DNA of 64,000 nt, taken from Pyropia haitanensis (lineage: Eukaryota > Rhodophyta > Bangiophyceae > Bangiales > Bangiaceae). The notes beneath the pieces were generated by a model that saw nothing but the letters and a program-made list of their open reading frames with translations, was not told where the DNA came from and did not search any database. Below are positions 11,709 through 20,938 of the stretch, piece by piece. The DNA is taken from the NCBI GenBank assembly GCA_008729055.1, contig SDUX01000008.1, forward strand, positions 3,621,756 through 3,685,755, in the 5' to 3' direction. The position numbers were made by a program, and so were the translations under genes. How positions within the stretch are numbered: the stretch's first letter is position 1; every line of letters starts with the position of its first letter.

Positions 11709-12533
11709 ATGGCGCCGAGGCCCGCTTTTGTCGCGGCGCCCGTGGGCTCCACGGGGCGCCCGTCCGTGGCGGTGCGCGGTTCGTGGACGACGGCGAGGCC
11801 TCATGGTGCGGTCGTCCCCCCCTCCCCCTCTCCCCCAGCCGGCCGGTCCCGGCTGACGCGCCCGACCATGGCCGGCGGGGTGCCCAAGGTGCCGTACAAG
11901 GCGCCCGGCCAGCAAACGTACGAGTTTATCGACGTCTTTAACCGTCTCTACCGGGAGCGCATTGTGTACATCAACCAGGATATGGACGACGAGACGGCCA
12001 ACCAGACGATCGCAGTGCTGCTCTACCTGGAGCAGGAGGACGCGGTCGCCCCCGTCCAGATGTACTTTAACTGTGCGGGTGGCACCACGGCCGCGGGGCT
12101 GGCGGTGTGGGACTGCATGCGGAGCGTCAAGTACCCGATTGCGACGCTCAACCTGGGGCTCGCCGCCTCCATCAGCGCGCTTCTGGTGGCGGCGGGCACG
12201 CCCGGCAAGCGGTCGGCGCTGCCCAACTCGCGCTTCCTCCTCCAGGCGCCCAACCTGCCCGAGGGTGTCCGTGGGCAGGCGTCGGACGTTGCGGTGGAGG
12301 TGAAGGAGGTGCTGCGGCAGCGGGACCGCTTTGCGGCCGCCCTCAACAAGCTCACCGGCCAGTCAGAGGACAAGATCAAGGAGGTGATGCAGCGCGACTT
12401 TTACCTCTCCGCGCCAGAGGCGGTCCAGTTTGGGCTGATCGACAAGGTCCTCAGCCCGGCACCGCCCAAGCCGTCCAAGGCGGCAAAGTACACGGCGGGG
12501 ATTGGCGCACCATCAGACAACAAGTACCGCTGA
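11709..12533 (+). CDS. ClpR-like inactive subunit of plastid Clp protease
   Basis: The 274-residue protein has an Arg/Ser/Pro/Ala-rich leader of about 55 residues suited to a plastid transit peptide, then a ClpP fold. The block from YEFIDVFNRLYRERIVYINQ to FGLIDKVLSP is typical of the ClpP/ClpR family. In the serine motif GLAASISALLVAAG the catalytic Ser is present (S154). The Asp before FYLSAPEA (D230) is also present. The catalytic His is replaced by Gln (Q179 in SRFLLQAP), and the NSPGG loop reads NCAGG. This makes it a ClpR-type structural subunit of the Clp core rather than an active peptidase. ATG 11709 was chosen because the frame's further extension to 11613 begins with TTG. Stop is 243 bases from the convergent LeuD stop. 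Confidence 0.88.
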   Translation: MAPRPAFVAAPVGSTGRPSVAVRGSWTTARPHGAVVPPSPSPPAGRSRLTRPTMAGGVPKVPYKAPGQQTYEFIDVFNRLYRERIVYINQDMDDETANQTIAVLLYLEQEDAVAPVQMYFNCAGGTTAAGLAVWDCMRSVKYPIATLNLGLAASISALLVAAGTPGKRSALPNSRFLLQAPNLPEGVRGQASDVAVEVKEVLRQRDRFAAALNKLTGQSEDKIKEVMQRDFYLSAPEAVQFGLIDKVLSPAPPKPSKAAKYTAGIGAPSDNKYR

Positions 12534-12776
12534 GGGTGGTGGTCAGCTGGTGGGGAGTGGGGTTGGGGGTGTGTGGGGCGGGGTGACGGTGAGGAGGTCG
12601 GACGGCGGGTCGCGGCTGGTAAGGCACCTCGCGGCGTACAGTTCGGGGGGGAGATGTCACATGTCTGCATGGGTGCCGATGCGGGTTCGAGTGTTCGTGC
12701 TCTCTTTGTGCGTGTGCATCGCGGAGGCCCGTACCGGGTACCGCCTCCGCCGCGTGCCCCCACCCTTCGTCCCCTT

Positions 12777-13511
12777 CTACTTCTTGGCAATCATCCCCGA
12801 CTTGCGAGCAAACTCAAAGATCCCCCCACAGTCCACCACCGGCAGCACGTCACCCAGCGGGTTGAGCGGGTACGTCTTGCCCGTCGTCTCGTTGGTGATG
12901 GTCTCCTTGACAAAGTTGATCTCCGCGATGTCGCCAATGGAGAACTCGTCGACGAGGCGGGCGGGGGTCTCCCACGGGTAAATCTCGCCCGTCGCCGAGC
13001 AGTTGCGGTAGTAGATGCGGGCGTAGCCCGACGCGACCACCGCCTTGACGCCACAGGCGCCCATGGCAATGGGCGCGTGCTCCCGGCTGGACCCACACCC
13101 AAAGTTGTCCCCCCCAATCATGATGGGGTAGGGGGTGGCCATTGTGCCCGCCTCAATAAACGGTACCGTGTACTTGTCTTTGGGCAGCCCAATCATGGCG
13201 TAGGAGCCCAGCTTCTGGTACTCCTCGGGCACAGACGGGACGAGCGTCAGGTACTCGGCGGGGATAATCTGGTCCGTGTCAATGTTGTCACCAACAACGT
13301 ACACGGGGCCGCGGATGGTGTCGCCATCCCGCTTGCGGCCAACGGTGGAGACCTCCTCCATGGTCTTCATGGATAGGCCATCCTGGCGGGGACGGCGAGG
13401 GACAGCCGCCGCGGCCGGCGCAGAGGTGGGGGTGCCACAGGTGGGGGGGGCCCCCCGCAGCGCCGACCGGCTGCCGGTCGCCCAGGTGCAGGTGGCAGCA
13501 AAGGCCGCCAT
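12777..13511 (-). CDS. leuD: 3-isopropylmalate dehydratase small subunit (LeuD)
   Basis: The small subunit of isopropylmalate isomerase, with the Fe-S large subunit LeuC, interconverts 2- and 3-isopropylmalate in leucine biosynthesis, usually in plastids of algae and plants. The protein is 244 aa. About 50 residues of Ala/Pro/Arg/Ser-rich leader look like a transit peptide. The swivel domain follows with GDNIDTDQIIPAEYL (about 74-88) and the hallmark GGDNFGCGSSREHAP (about 133-147). The C-terminus keeps family motifs such as PLNPLGDVLPVVDCGG. ATG 13511 was taken because the frame's upstream extension to 13634 is low complexity. No large subunit is in this window. Confidence 0.95.
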   Translation of the reverse strand: MAAFAATCTWATGSRSALRGAPPTCGTPTSAPAAAAVPRRPRQDGLSMKTMEEVSTVGRKRDGDTIRGPVYVVGDNIDTDQIIPAEYLTLVPSVPEEYQKLGSYAMIGLPKDKYTVPFIEAGTMATPYPIMIGGDNFGCGSSREHAPIAMGACGVKAVVASGYARIYYRNCSATGEIYPWETPARLVDEFSIGDIAEINFVKETITNETTGKTYPLNPLGDVLPVVDCGGIFEFARKSGMIAKK

Positions 13512-15034
13512 CAGGATACAGACCGGTAGGGCGCTGTGCACCAACAAAAAAAAATCAGGGAAAAAAAAAACGGGAGGGAGGGGATGCGGGCGGGGCAGAG
13601 AATGGGGCGGGGGCGGGCCGGGGGTACCAAACACAGGCCTGTGGCGGAAGAGAACCTTGGGGGATTCGCCGCAGCTCAGGTCTATGCGCCGGCGAAGCAG
13701 AAAAGTGCCTGCGCCGCGGCGGCTGCGGCGCGTGTCGAGTCGCGGCGGCCGCGGCGTTTAGCGCTGCCCGACCACTGCCAGAGCTCGAAAGTAACCCCCT
13801 CAATGCTCATCTTTGCGTGACGTCGGCCGTGCTGGACCCGCACTGCGGCAATCGGACACGCAATTGCGTGCTCTTGCGTCAAACAGGCTTGTTTGTAGTC
13901 GTGGACGCCCGCTTCCGACGTCCAAGGCCTGCTCGATCGCTGCGAAGGACAGCCCCCTGCGCCAGAGTGACAGACCAGCGCAGTGGGCGTTGAACCGGGA
14001 TCCGCTTCAGAGCCTCTTCAGGCCAGAAGGCGTTGAAGCAGCCTTGAATTTCCTTGAAGTGGTACCTCTTCAAGCCGCAGCGCGCACCGCGACACGGCCA
14101 AGTTAAGGTCCGCTCTTCACACTTAGTGGCGTAGCCAATACGAAGAAGTAAGATACTAAGGTGGAGCTAGGCGTGCGTTAAGGAGGGCCCCAGTACATTC
14201 CAACTCTTCTTAAATCTCCATGTCAGTCCTCATCGGCGCGAGAAACTCTGCCCGATTGCGGCCGACAAGAGGTCCCAACCCCCGGGTTGGAGGCGTCTGA
14301 CGGAACCGCGCAAGGCGACACGGCCCCGGCCACAACCCTGGCCTGTCCCACGTGCTTCGGTCATCGCCAAGAGAGCGAGCGACACGATGTCCGTCACACG
14401 CGCACGGCCTATTCACCAGTGTCCTGTATGCCCCCCCCGCACTTCTTGCCAGCAGTGCATGCTGTAGCCCGACTGCTGCGACATCAATGAACCCATCCAG
14501 CGTCGGGAAAGGAGCATCAGAGACTGCACGGTCGCGTACTTCGCTGTCCATTTGATGGAAGCAGTCCACGGAGACTCATCAAACAAGCGAGATACAGGGT
14601 GTATCACTCGAGATCAACTCCGTTGAGCTTCGCAAGTGCCCAGAATCAAGGGCATAAACCCGGACTGCTTCGGCACACGAGCGGTCGAAAACCGTGCCGA
14701 GTGACGTACTTGGGTTAAGCGAGGCGCGATCACGACCTCTTCAAGCGGAGAGCAGGACGCGACCCCCTTAATCGATCGGTTGAATTTTGCTTGAATTTCC
14801 TCAATAAAACGCCAAACTCTTCTCGGTGCAGGCTCTTTCTCACATCCCTGTATAGCTCTGTCTCTGGCGCACCTTGTGGTACCTCGCACGTCCTTGTCCA
14901 CGTCCAGAAAGACGTTCATATCAAGGTTTATCAAGATCACTTCAAGGAATCGTGCCCTACGGTGCTTTCAGGAGGGGGTCTTCAAGCCTCCGGGCCCGAT
15001 TTCCGCCCTGATCAGGCCTTGAAGATGCTTTGAA
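13512..15034. other. lower-GC block without recognised gene
   Basis: From about 13,780 to 15,030 the GC content drops visibly compared with both sides. Minus-strand frames at 13,879-14,073 and 14,614-14,940 share a short motif (FKEIQGCFN and FIEEIQAKFN) and an 11-12 base match (aggaaattcaag). This suggests a decayed internal repeat or old mobile element. No domain, terminal repeats or intact ORF were recognised. Confidence 0.3.
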
Positions 15035-17086
15035 GTGGATCCCGCATCAACTAGCACTGCGCAGGCGACCGCTGTGCGCCACCAACCTCAACCAGCGCCT
15101 TCCCGCCCAATGCCCTCCTCCACCAGCCCCTCTCCCGCGTCGGTTCCGCCAAGCGCGCGCCCAGCCGAGGGGCGTGCCCGCACCCCGCGGCCGCCTCGTC
15201 AACGGCGCCCAGGCGGCCGGCGCGGCGGCGGCGGCGCGGCGGCGGCGCCGCCGGCAACGTGCCGACACCAACGCCAGCCGCCGGCGTGGCCGCGGCTCCC
15301 ACCCCGCGACGGCCGCGGCGACGGCAGCGGCCGGGGGTGGCGGCGGCGGCGGCTCATCGCCATCCACCCCCCCCCCGCCGCCGCGACGGTCGCCAAGCAC
15401 AGCCGCGGCGGGCGGTGCGGCGCGCTGCCGCGGCCGTCGTGGCCGGCGCGGGCGCCTTCTGTCTGCGCTTCCCCAACAGGGCGCACGCCGCCGCCTTTGC
15501 TCTCCCGCCGCCCGCAGTGGCGGCCGCCACCCCGTTATGGGTGGAGCGACGGCCGCGGCGGTTCAGGGGGGAGGGCGGTCGCCGCTGCGGCGCGACCACC
15601 CCCCTCCTGTCCTGGGTTGGCTGCCGCGGCAGCTCGCCGCCACCCACCGTCGGCCGCCGCCGCGTCCCTGCCGTCCCCCACTACGACGGTGCACGGCCAC
15701 GAAGCGCACCCGAGCAGCTCTCTGGGATCCAGCACGTCAACGACCTTTCACGGGGGACAGGAGGGGCGAAGCGAGTGCCAGCGGGTGTTTTCACAGTGGG
15801 ATGTACAGTACCGTGGCGGAAGCGCACCAGATCTGCCGCAGATCTCCCCGCCGTCACGCATGTCAATCGATCGCCCAGTCCCAGCAACTACAAGGAGTCC
15901 AGCCGGCCCCGGCCGGCCCCGCCGTCCATCGGGATCGGCATCGTCTTGGAGCTGTGACCGTCGCAACGGCCCCACCGCTGCGGCCGGTCACGACGGCGGC
16001 GCAGCGCGACGCGATCCGCCGCCGCGTCCGCCCTCCGCCCCCGCCGCCACCCGCGCCGTGCGGCGGCGTCCCCGCGTGGGACGGTGGGCCCCCCAAGCGG
16101 CAGCGAGGGGTCCCGCCCCCCTGCCCACCCGTGCCCACCCCCCCCCCCCCCCCCACCCCCCCCCCCGTCCGTCCCGCCATCGGATGGCTGGCGCCTGTGG
16201 GTGTCCCGGCCCCCGGTCTGGCCGCCGATCGCCGCCGCGGCCCGCCCGTTTTGCTGGCCGCCCCCGCCGCGCACGTGCGGCTTGCGCAGGCGTGCGGCAG
16301 GCGGGGTGGCGGGGCTGGTGGGCGAGAGTGGCTAGGTGGGGGAGGGGGGGGGGGGGGGGTGGGGGAGGGCTGGGTGGTGGGTGGGTGGGGGGGCGGGGGG
16401 GGGGGGGGGGGGCGTATCTAGCGTCGATGAGGGGCCGTGGTGGCCGTGACGGCGCTGGCGGGAGCGGCGCGGCACGCCGCGCCGCCCCCCCCCCCCCCCC
16501 CGCTGCCACGGCGGCAGCCAGCCGCGTGCCGCGGCGGCGGTGGCGGCCACCGCACGCGCCGCCGCCGCCGCCGCGCCGCGGCGGGCGGCACGCCGCGGCG
16601 GGCGGCACGCCGCGGCGGGCGGCACGCCGCGGCGGGGGGCTGTGGCTGGGCGGCGGCGGCGGCCGGCGGCGGCGCGGCGGCGGCGGCGACCGCGACTGGC
16701 GCGTGGCCGCACCCCCCCCCCCCCCCCCCCCCCCCCTTGCCCCGATGCGAGCGCCCGCCGGCGGGCGGGCGGGACGGCCGGCCGGCCCGCCGGGCGCTCC
16801 CGCCGCGGCGGCCATACGCCGCGGCCCGCGGCGGCGGGGCGCCGGCCGCGGCGGCCGCGGCCGGGCCGCGCGGGCCGCGCGGCGCGGGCCCCACACGGCA
16901 GCCGCCACCACCCCCCGCGGCTATTTCCGCTGCTCTCCCCCCCCCCCGCCCTCTGCCCCGTTGCCCCGCCTCCTGGTCTGACCCGCGCCGCCGCCGCCGC
17001 CGCTCGCCGCGGGTTGCCATTGCCGCACCCGCGCCGGGTGGCCCGATTGGGCGTGGCCGCCGCGGCTCCCACGCGGGGCGGCGGGG
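15035..17086. repeat. extreme-GC low-complexity block upstream of CDKB
   Basis: The block is dominated by CCG/GGC triplets and long C or G runs (16,141-16,154; 16,346-16,359; 16,484-16,501; 16,711-16,736). A short tandem repeat at about 16,580-16,635 is built from gcggcacgccgcggcggg. All frames are open because stops are rare in such DNA, so the long ORFs here are not evidence of coding. The last part must contain the CDKB promoter. Confidence 0.6.
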
Positions 17087-18368
17087 ATGGACAACTATGA
17101 CCGGACGGGGGTGCTCGGGCAGGGCACGTATGGCAAGGTGTACAAGGCGACGCACCGGGAGACGGGCCAGGTGGTGGCGCTCAAAAAGACGCTGCTGACG
17201 GCCGACGACGAGGGCGTGCCGCCAACGACGCTGCGGGAGGTGTCGATCCTCCGCGCCCTCTCCAGCCCGTACGTCGTGCGGCTGGAAGAGGTGGTACACA
17301 CGGAGGAGGTCAATGGCAGGCCGCTGCTGTACCTCGTGTTTGAGTACCTCGACCACGACCTCAAGCAGTTCCAGGCGGCGACGGTGGGCAAGAGCCGGCC
17401 CATCGACTACAAGCTGGCAAAGGTATGGTCGTGCGTGGGTGGTTGCGTCGAGGCGCCGCGGTCGTGTGCTTGGTGTGTCTGTGTTGGTGCTGGTGTATCT
17501 TGGTGTGCTGCTTTCGCTCTGGCTGTGTACGGCCTGGGGTGGGGTGGCATGCCCGTCTGGTTGTGACGCAGCCCGCTCACACTTTCGCGTGCTGCTTGGC
17601 TGGAGGACCGTTGGTTCTTTTGCGGGCGCCTTGATGCTGGCCCCCGTCGCTGGTCCTGCTCCCCCCTCCCTGGCTTCTACTACCCTCCTCGCCCTTCCCT
17701 CGCGTGTACGTCGCGGCCCACAGCACTTTTGCTACCAGATTCTGCTCGGCCTCAAGTACTGCCACGCGTCGGGGGTGCTGCACCGGGACATCAAGCCGCA
17801 GAACCTGCTCATCGACAAGGAGGCTGGCATCATCAAGCTGGCAGACTTTGGCCTCGGCCGCGTCTTTTCCCTCCCCATTGACAAGTACACCCACGAGATT
17901 GTGACGCTGTGGTACCGCTCCCCCGAGGTGCTCCTCGGCACCCGCTGCTACGCCACGGGCGTCGACACGTGGTCGGTCGGCTGCGTCTTTGCCGAGATGC
18001 TCACTGGCAAGGTCCTCTTCCAGGGGGAGACGGAAATCGAGCAGCTGATGACCATCTTTCGTGTGCTCGGCACGCCCACCGAGGCGACGTGGGCGGGGGT
18101 GGGGCAGCTGCGCGACTTTCACCCCTTTCCCCAGTGGCAGCCGATGCCGCTCGTCAGCGCCTGCCCGGCGCTGGCCGTTGCCGAGGCGGAGGGGGGGCTC
18201 GACCTCCTGGCCGGGCTGCTGCAGATGGACCCGGCCAAGCGCTTCTCGGCGGTCGCCGCGCTGCGGCACCCCTACTTTGACGACATCCGCGGGGCGTATG
18301 GGGGGTGCCCGTCGGGGGGCAACGGGGCCAACATGCCGAGCTTGTCCGCCGCGGTGGGGCGCCGCTGA
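17087..18368 (+). CDS. CDKB: B-type cyclin-dependent kinase (CDKB), two exons
   Basis: A 326-residue Ser/Thr kinase made of exon 17087-17422 (112 codons) and exon 17724-18368. It has the CDK glycine loop [10 protein letters not shown] with inhibitory T14 and Y15, catalytic K33, cyclin-binding helix PPTTLRE (45-51), HRD at 132-134, DFG at 153-155, and activating-loop T168 in [15 protein letters not shown]. The PPTTLRE form, rather than PSTAIRE, is the signature of plant-type CDKB2 kinases, which act at G2/M with mitotic cyclins. No N-terminal extension is present, as usual for CDKs. The C-terminus ends in a Gly/Ser-rich tail after the kinase fold. ATG lies at the very start of the family homology. 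Confidence 0.93.
17423..17723 (+). other. spliceosomal intron in CDKB
   Basis: The 301-base intron is phase 0, begins GTATGG and ends CACAG. Its removal joins DYKLAK to [13 protein letters not shown], restoring the CDK alpha-E helix region without gap. The unspliced frame meets a stop at 17564-17566. It has T-rich and C-rich stretches before the acceptor. It is the only clear intron found in the window. Confidence 0.88.
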
Positions 18369-19558
18369 GGGGGCCGTATGGGGCGGTGCGGTCGGCGTTG
18401 GGCGGGTGCCGGCACCGGACGGTCAGGGGCGCGCACTGTTGGCCGTTTTGCCGTGGCTCGCCTCGTCGTCCTTGTTGACCGCTGCCACCCCCCCGGCGAG
18501 GTCCGGCGCGGGTGCTACCGCGCGACCAAGGGTGTGCCGCGTGTGCGATGCCGGTTTCCTCCCGGCCTCCCGGTCTGCTTGGGCCTTCCCCGCTGTGGGG
18601 GGGCGGCGCGAGGCGGTGGCAGCGGCGGCTCACCCAACGACGCGACGGCCGGCCTGACCCTCCGTTGGTTGACCGCGACACGACCGCGCCGCCCCGGTGC
18701 CCGGTACAGGGTGGAGGGCCGTCATGGCTGGTGGCCGCGGCGGGGGCGCCGTCACCATGTGGGGTGCTCCCGTGTCTTACGTTTGACAGATTCGTGCTTG
18801 GCACGCTCGAGCATCCCCCTTCGCCCTATCGAGACTACGGCTTCTTCCTTGTCTGACGCTGTTGTCAGCCTGGCTCATTGCGGTTGACACACTCTTTGTC
18901 TGCCCAGCATGCGTGCGGTGAACTGGTTTGACCTTGTATGGGATGGAGGAGTGACAGTAGGATGTCTGAGTCGGAGGGGACGGGACGTGGAGGGGTCCAC
19001 TGGGCTCTGCCTCGCGTGGACAATCATTCTCTGCTCGACTTTGTCACTGCTCCACAACACTGTATAGATTTGTACTCTGTTTTTTGGCTGCTCACCTGGC
19101 TGTTTGCGCGTCTTGCAGTCGTAGCCTGAGACACTCGTGACTGCCTCCCTCTCTCGCTTTGAATGGACATATTCCCCTTTTCCTCATTTCTGCGCGTACT
19201 GCGGGCCGCCGTGGGAGCTTGTGGTGATGAACCTCGCTGCCCCTGTCACTGACCGCCGCTACCGCGGCGGCACGGGCGGCGCTGGGCGCCCGTGCCGCCG
19301 CGCTGGACTGCCCAGTCGTGTGGAGAGGTGGTCAACACAACGGCGGACACACTGCATGTGCCACGAGTCAGCCGCGCGGCTCCCATCCCCCGATTGCTGG
19401 GACAAAGCGTGTCCGCTTTATTAAGTTCAGTTCTGCGCGCACTACCGCCGGCGTTGGACCCATCCGGTGGCTGCTTCTAAACCCTCTCCATCTCCTCCTT
19501 GCACCACGCAGGCGCCGTCGTCCACGGCCGCAGGATGTCAGCCCCCGGCGTCCTTCCC
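18369..19558. other. intergenic between convergent CDKB and zinc transporter
   Basis: No gene was recognised. GC is lower from about 18,780 to 19,250. A perfect 16-base inverted repeat lies at 19,263-19,302 and is listed separately. Confidence 0.5.
19263..19302. repeat. perfect 16-bp hairpin with 8-base loop
   Basis: cgcggcggcacgggcg at 19,263-19,278 is followed by the loop gcgctggg and then its exact reverse complement at 19,287-19,302. It lies between two convergent genes, about 260 bases beyond the zinc transporter stop. It may affect 3' ends, but this is only positional. Confidence 0.6.
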
Positions 19559-20938
19559 TTAGTTTCGTGGCGCACCCCCCTCTGGCGCAACGGCCGTGGT
19601 GGACGCCAGCTCCACTACCTGTGGCGCCGACATTGCCGCCAAGGGCGGCACATCACAGAAGCTGCCCGCGTGGCCGTCGCCGTCCCCCCTCTGCCCCTCC
19701 TCACCATTCGAAACGTCTACAGAAGACAGCCGAGGTGGCAACGGCACGCAGCAGGCCAGCGCCTCACAGCTCTCCTCGGAGCACCGCATCATGCAGTCAT
19801 ACTCGCCGTCCGAGACCAACGTCTCGCCTTCATCAGCTTCCGACTCAGGCTGGATGGTCGTCGAGTGGATGCCGGCCAAGTGAAAGGCCCGCTTGATGGC
19901 CGGCGCCACTGCCGCAAATTGGGTGTCCTTGGCCGTGTTGACGTGCGCAGAGGCAACCAGCTTGGTGTCGGACAACGACCATACGTGGAGGTCATGCATG
20001 CTGATGACGCCGGGGATTGACGTGACGCGCTCACGGAGGGTCCTGAGGTTCACTCCCTCGGGGGTGCCGTTGAGGAGGATACCCCCTGACCGCTTCGCCA
20101 GCGGCACCGCGTGCATCAGCATCAGCAGCACAATCGCCAGCGACGCCAGCGGATCCACGTACCGCACAAAGCCAGTCGCGGGAGAGCTCCCATTGTCGGT
20201 CGTGATGAGCAGCACCAGAGCAGTGATGACAACCGCCACCGAGCCGAGGGCGTCCGCGAGAACGTGGAGAAAGATGGCGCGCATGTTCATGGTGTTCTTG
20301 CGCTGACGGCTGCGGGCAGCTTGGGATGCAGTAGTGTCCGCCTCGTCAGCGTGGTCGCCGTGGTGGTGTTCGCCGTCCTGGTGGTCGCCGTCATGGTGGT
20401 CGCCATCGTGGCTGTGACCGTCGCCATGGTCATGAGCATCGTCCTCTGCGTCCGAGTGGCCGTGCTCGTGCCCGTGGCCATGACCATGACTGTGGCCGTG
20501 GCTGTGGCCATGCCCCCCGTGTGAGTGTCCGTGGTCTGCAAAAAGCGCCAGCCCTGCCACGTTGAGCGCGAGCCCGACGGCACCGACGATGAGCACCAAC
20601 TTGGGCTGCTCCACCTCCTCGGGCTCAATGAAGCGCTTGGCCGCGTCAAGCGCAATCGTCAAGCACAGGGAGAGCAGAAAGACTGCGTTCGCAAGCGCCC
20701 CCAGTAGCTCTGCGCGCTGGTAGCCGTACGTATTGACGTTTGGGGAGACCTTGGACGACCGCGCCATGCGGATGGCAAACAGCGCGACAGCCAGCGCCAG
20801 CACGTCACTCAGCATGTGGATGGCATCTGCAGCCAGCGCGAGCGACCCCGACGTGACTCCCACGACCAGCTCAATCACAAAGTAGGACCCATTGATAAGC
20901 ATCATGGCGGACAGCTTTTGCGCCCGCGTCAACGCCAT
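19559..20938 (-). CDS. cation diffusion facilitator, ZnT1/ZRC1-like zinc transporter
   Basis: A 459-residue membrane protein of the CDF family, which exports Zn2+ from cytosol into organelles or out of the cell in exchange for protons. The two metal-site motifs are HMLSD in TM2 (H41, D45) and HVLAD in TM5 (H225, D229), the His/Asp pattern typical of zinc-selective members. Six hydrophobic segments are visible. Between TM4 and TM5 is a very His-rich loop (about 136-197, HGHSHGHGHGHEHGH-like) thought to sense or buffer zinc. A C-terminal cytosolic domain follows (PGVISMHDLHVWSLSDTK) with a Cys cluster (MMRCSEESCEALACC). ATG 20938 begins MALTRAQKLSAMML just before TM1; upstream in-frame sequence is low complexity. 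Confidence 0.93.
   Translation of the reverse strand: MALTRAQKLSAMMLINGSYFVIELVVGVTSGSLALAADAIHMLSDVLALAVALFAIRMARSSKVSPNVNTYGYQRAELLGALANAVFLLSLCLTIALDAAKRFIEPEEVEQPKLVLIVGAVGLALNVAGLALFADHGHSHGGHGHSHGHSHGHGHGHEHGHSDAEDDAHDHGDGHSHDGDHHDGDHQDGEHHHGDHADEADTTASQAARSRQRKNTMNMRAIFLHVLADALGSVAVVITALVLLITTDNGSSPATGFVRYVDPLASLAIVLLMLMHAVPLAKRSGGILLNGTPEGVNLRTLRERVTSIPGVISMHDLHVWSLSDTKLVASAHVNTAKDTQFAAVAPAIKRAFHLAGIHSTTIQPESEADEGETLVSDGEYDCMMRCSEESCEALACCVPLPPRLSSVDVSNGEEGQRGDGDGHAGSFCDVPPLAAMSAPQVVELASTTAVAPEGGAPRN

Noticed and set aside
15030..16981. Long ORFs (463 and 648 residues) before CDKB
   Set aside because: Low-complexity Arg/Pro/Ala products open in several frames at once; no ATG-linked domain.
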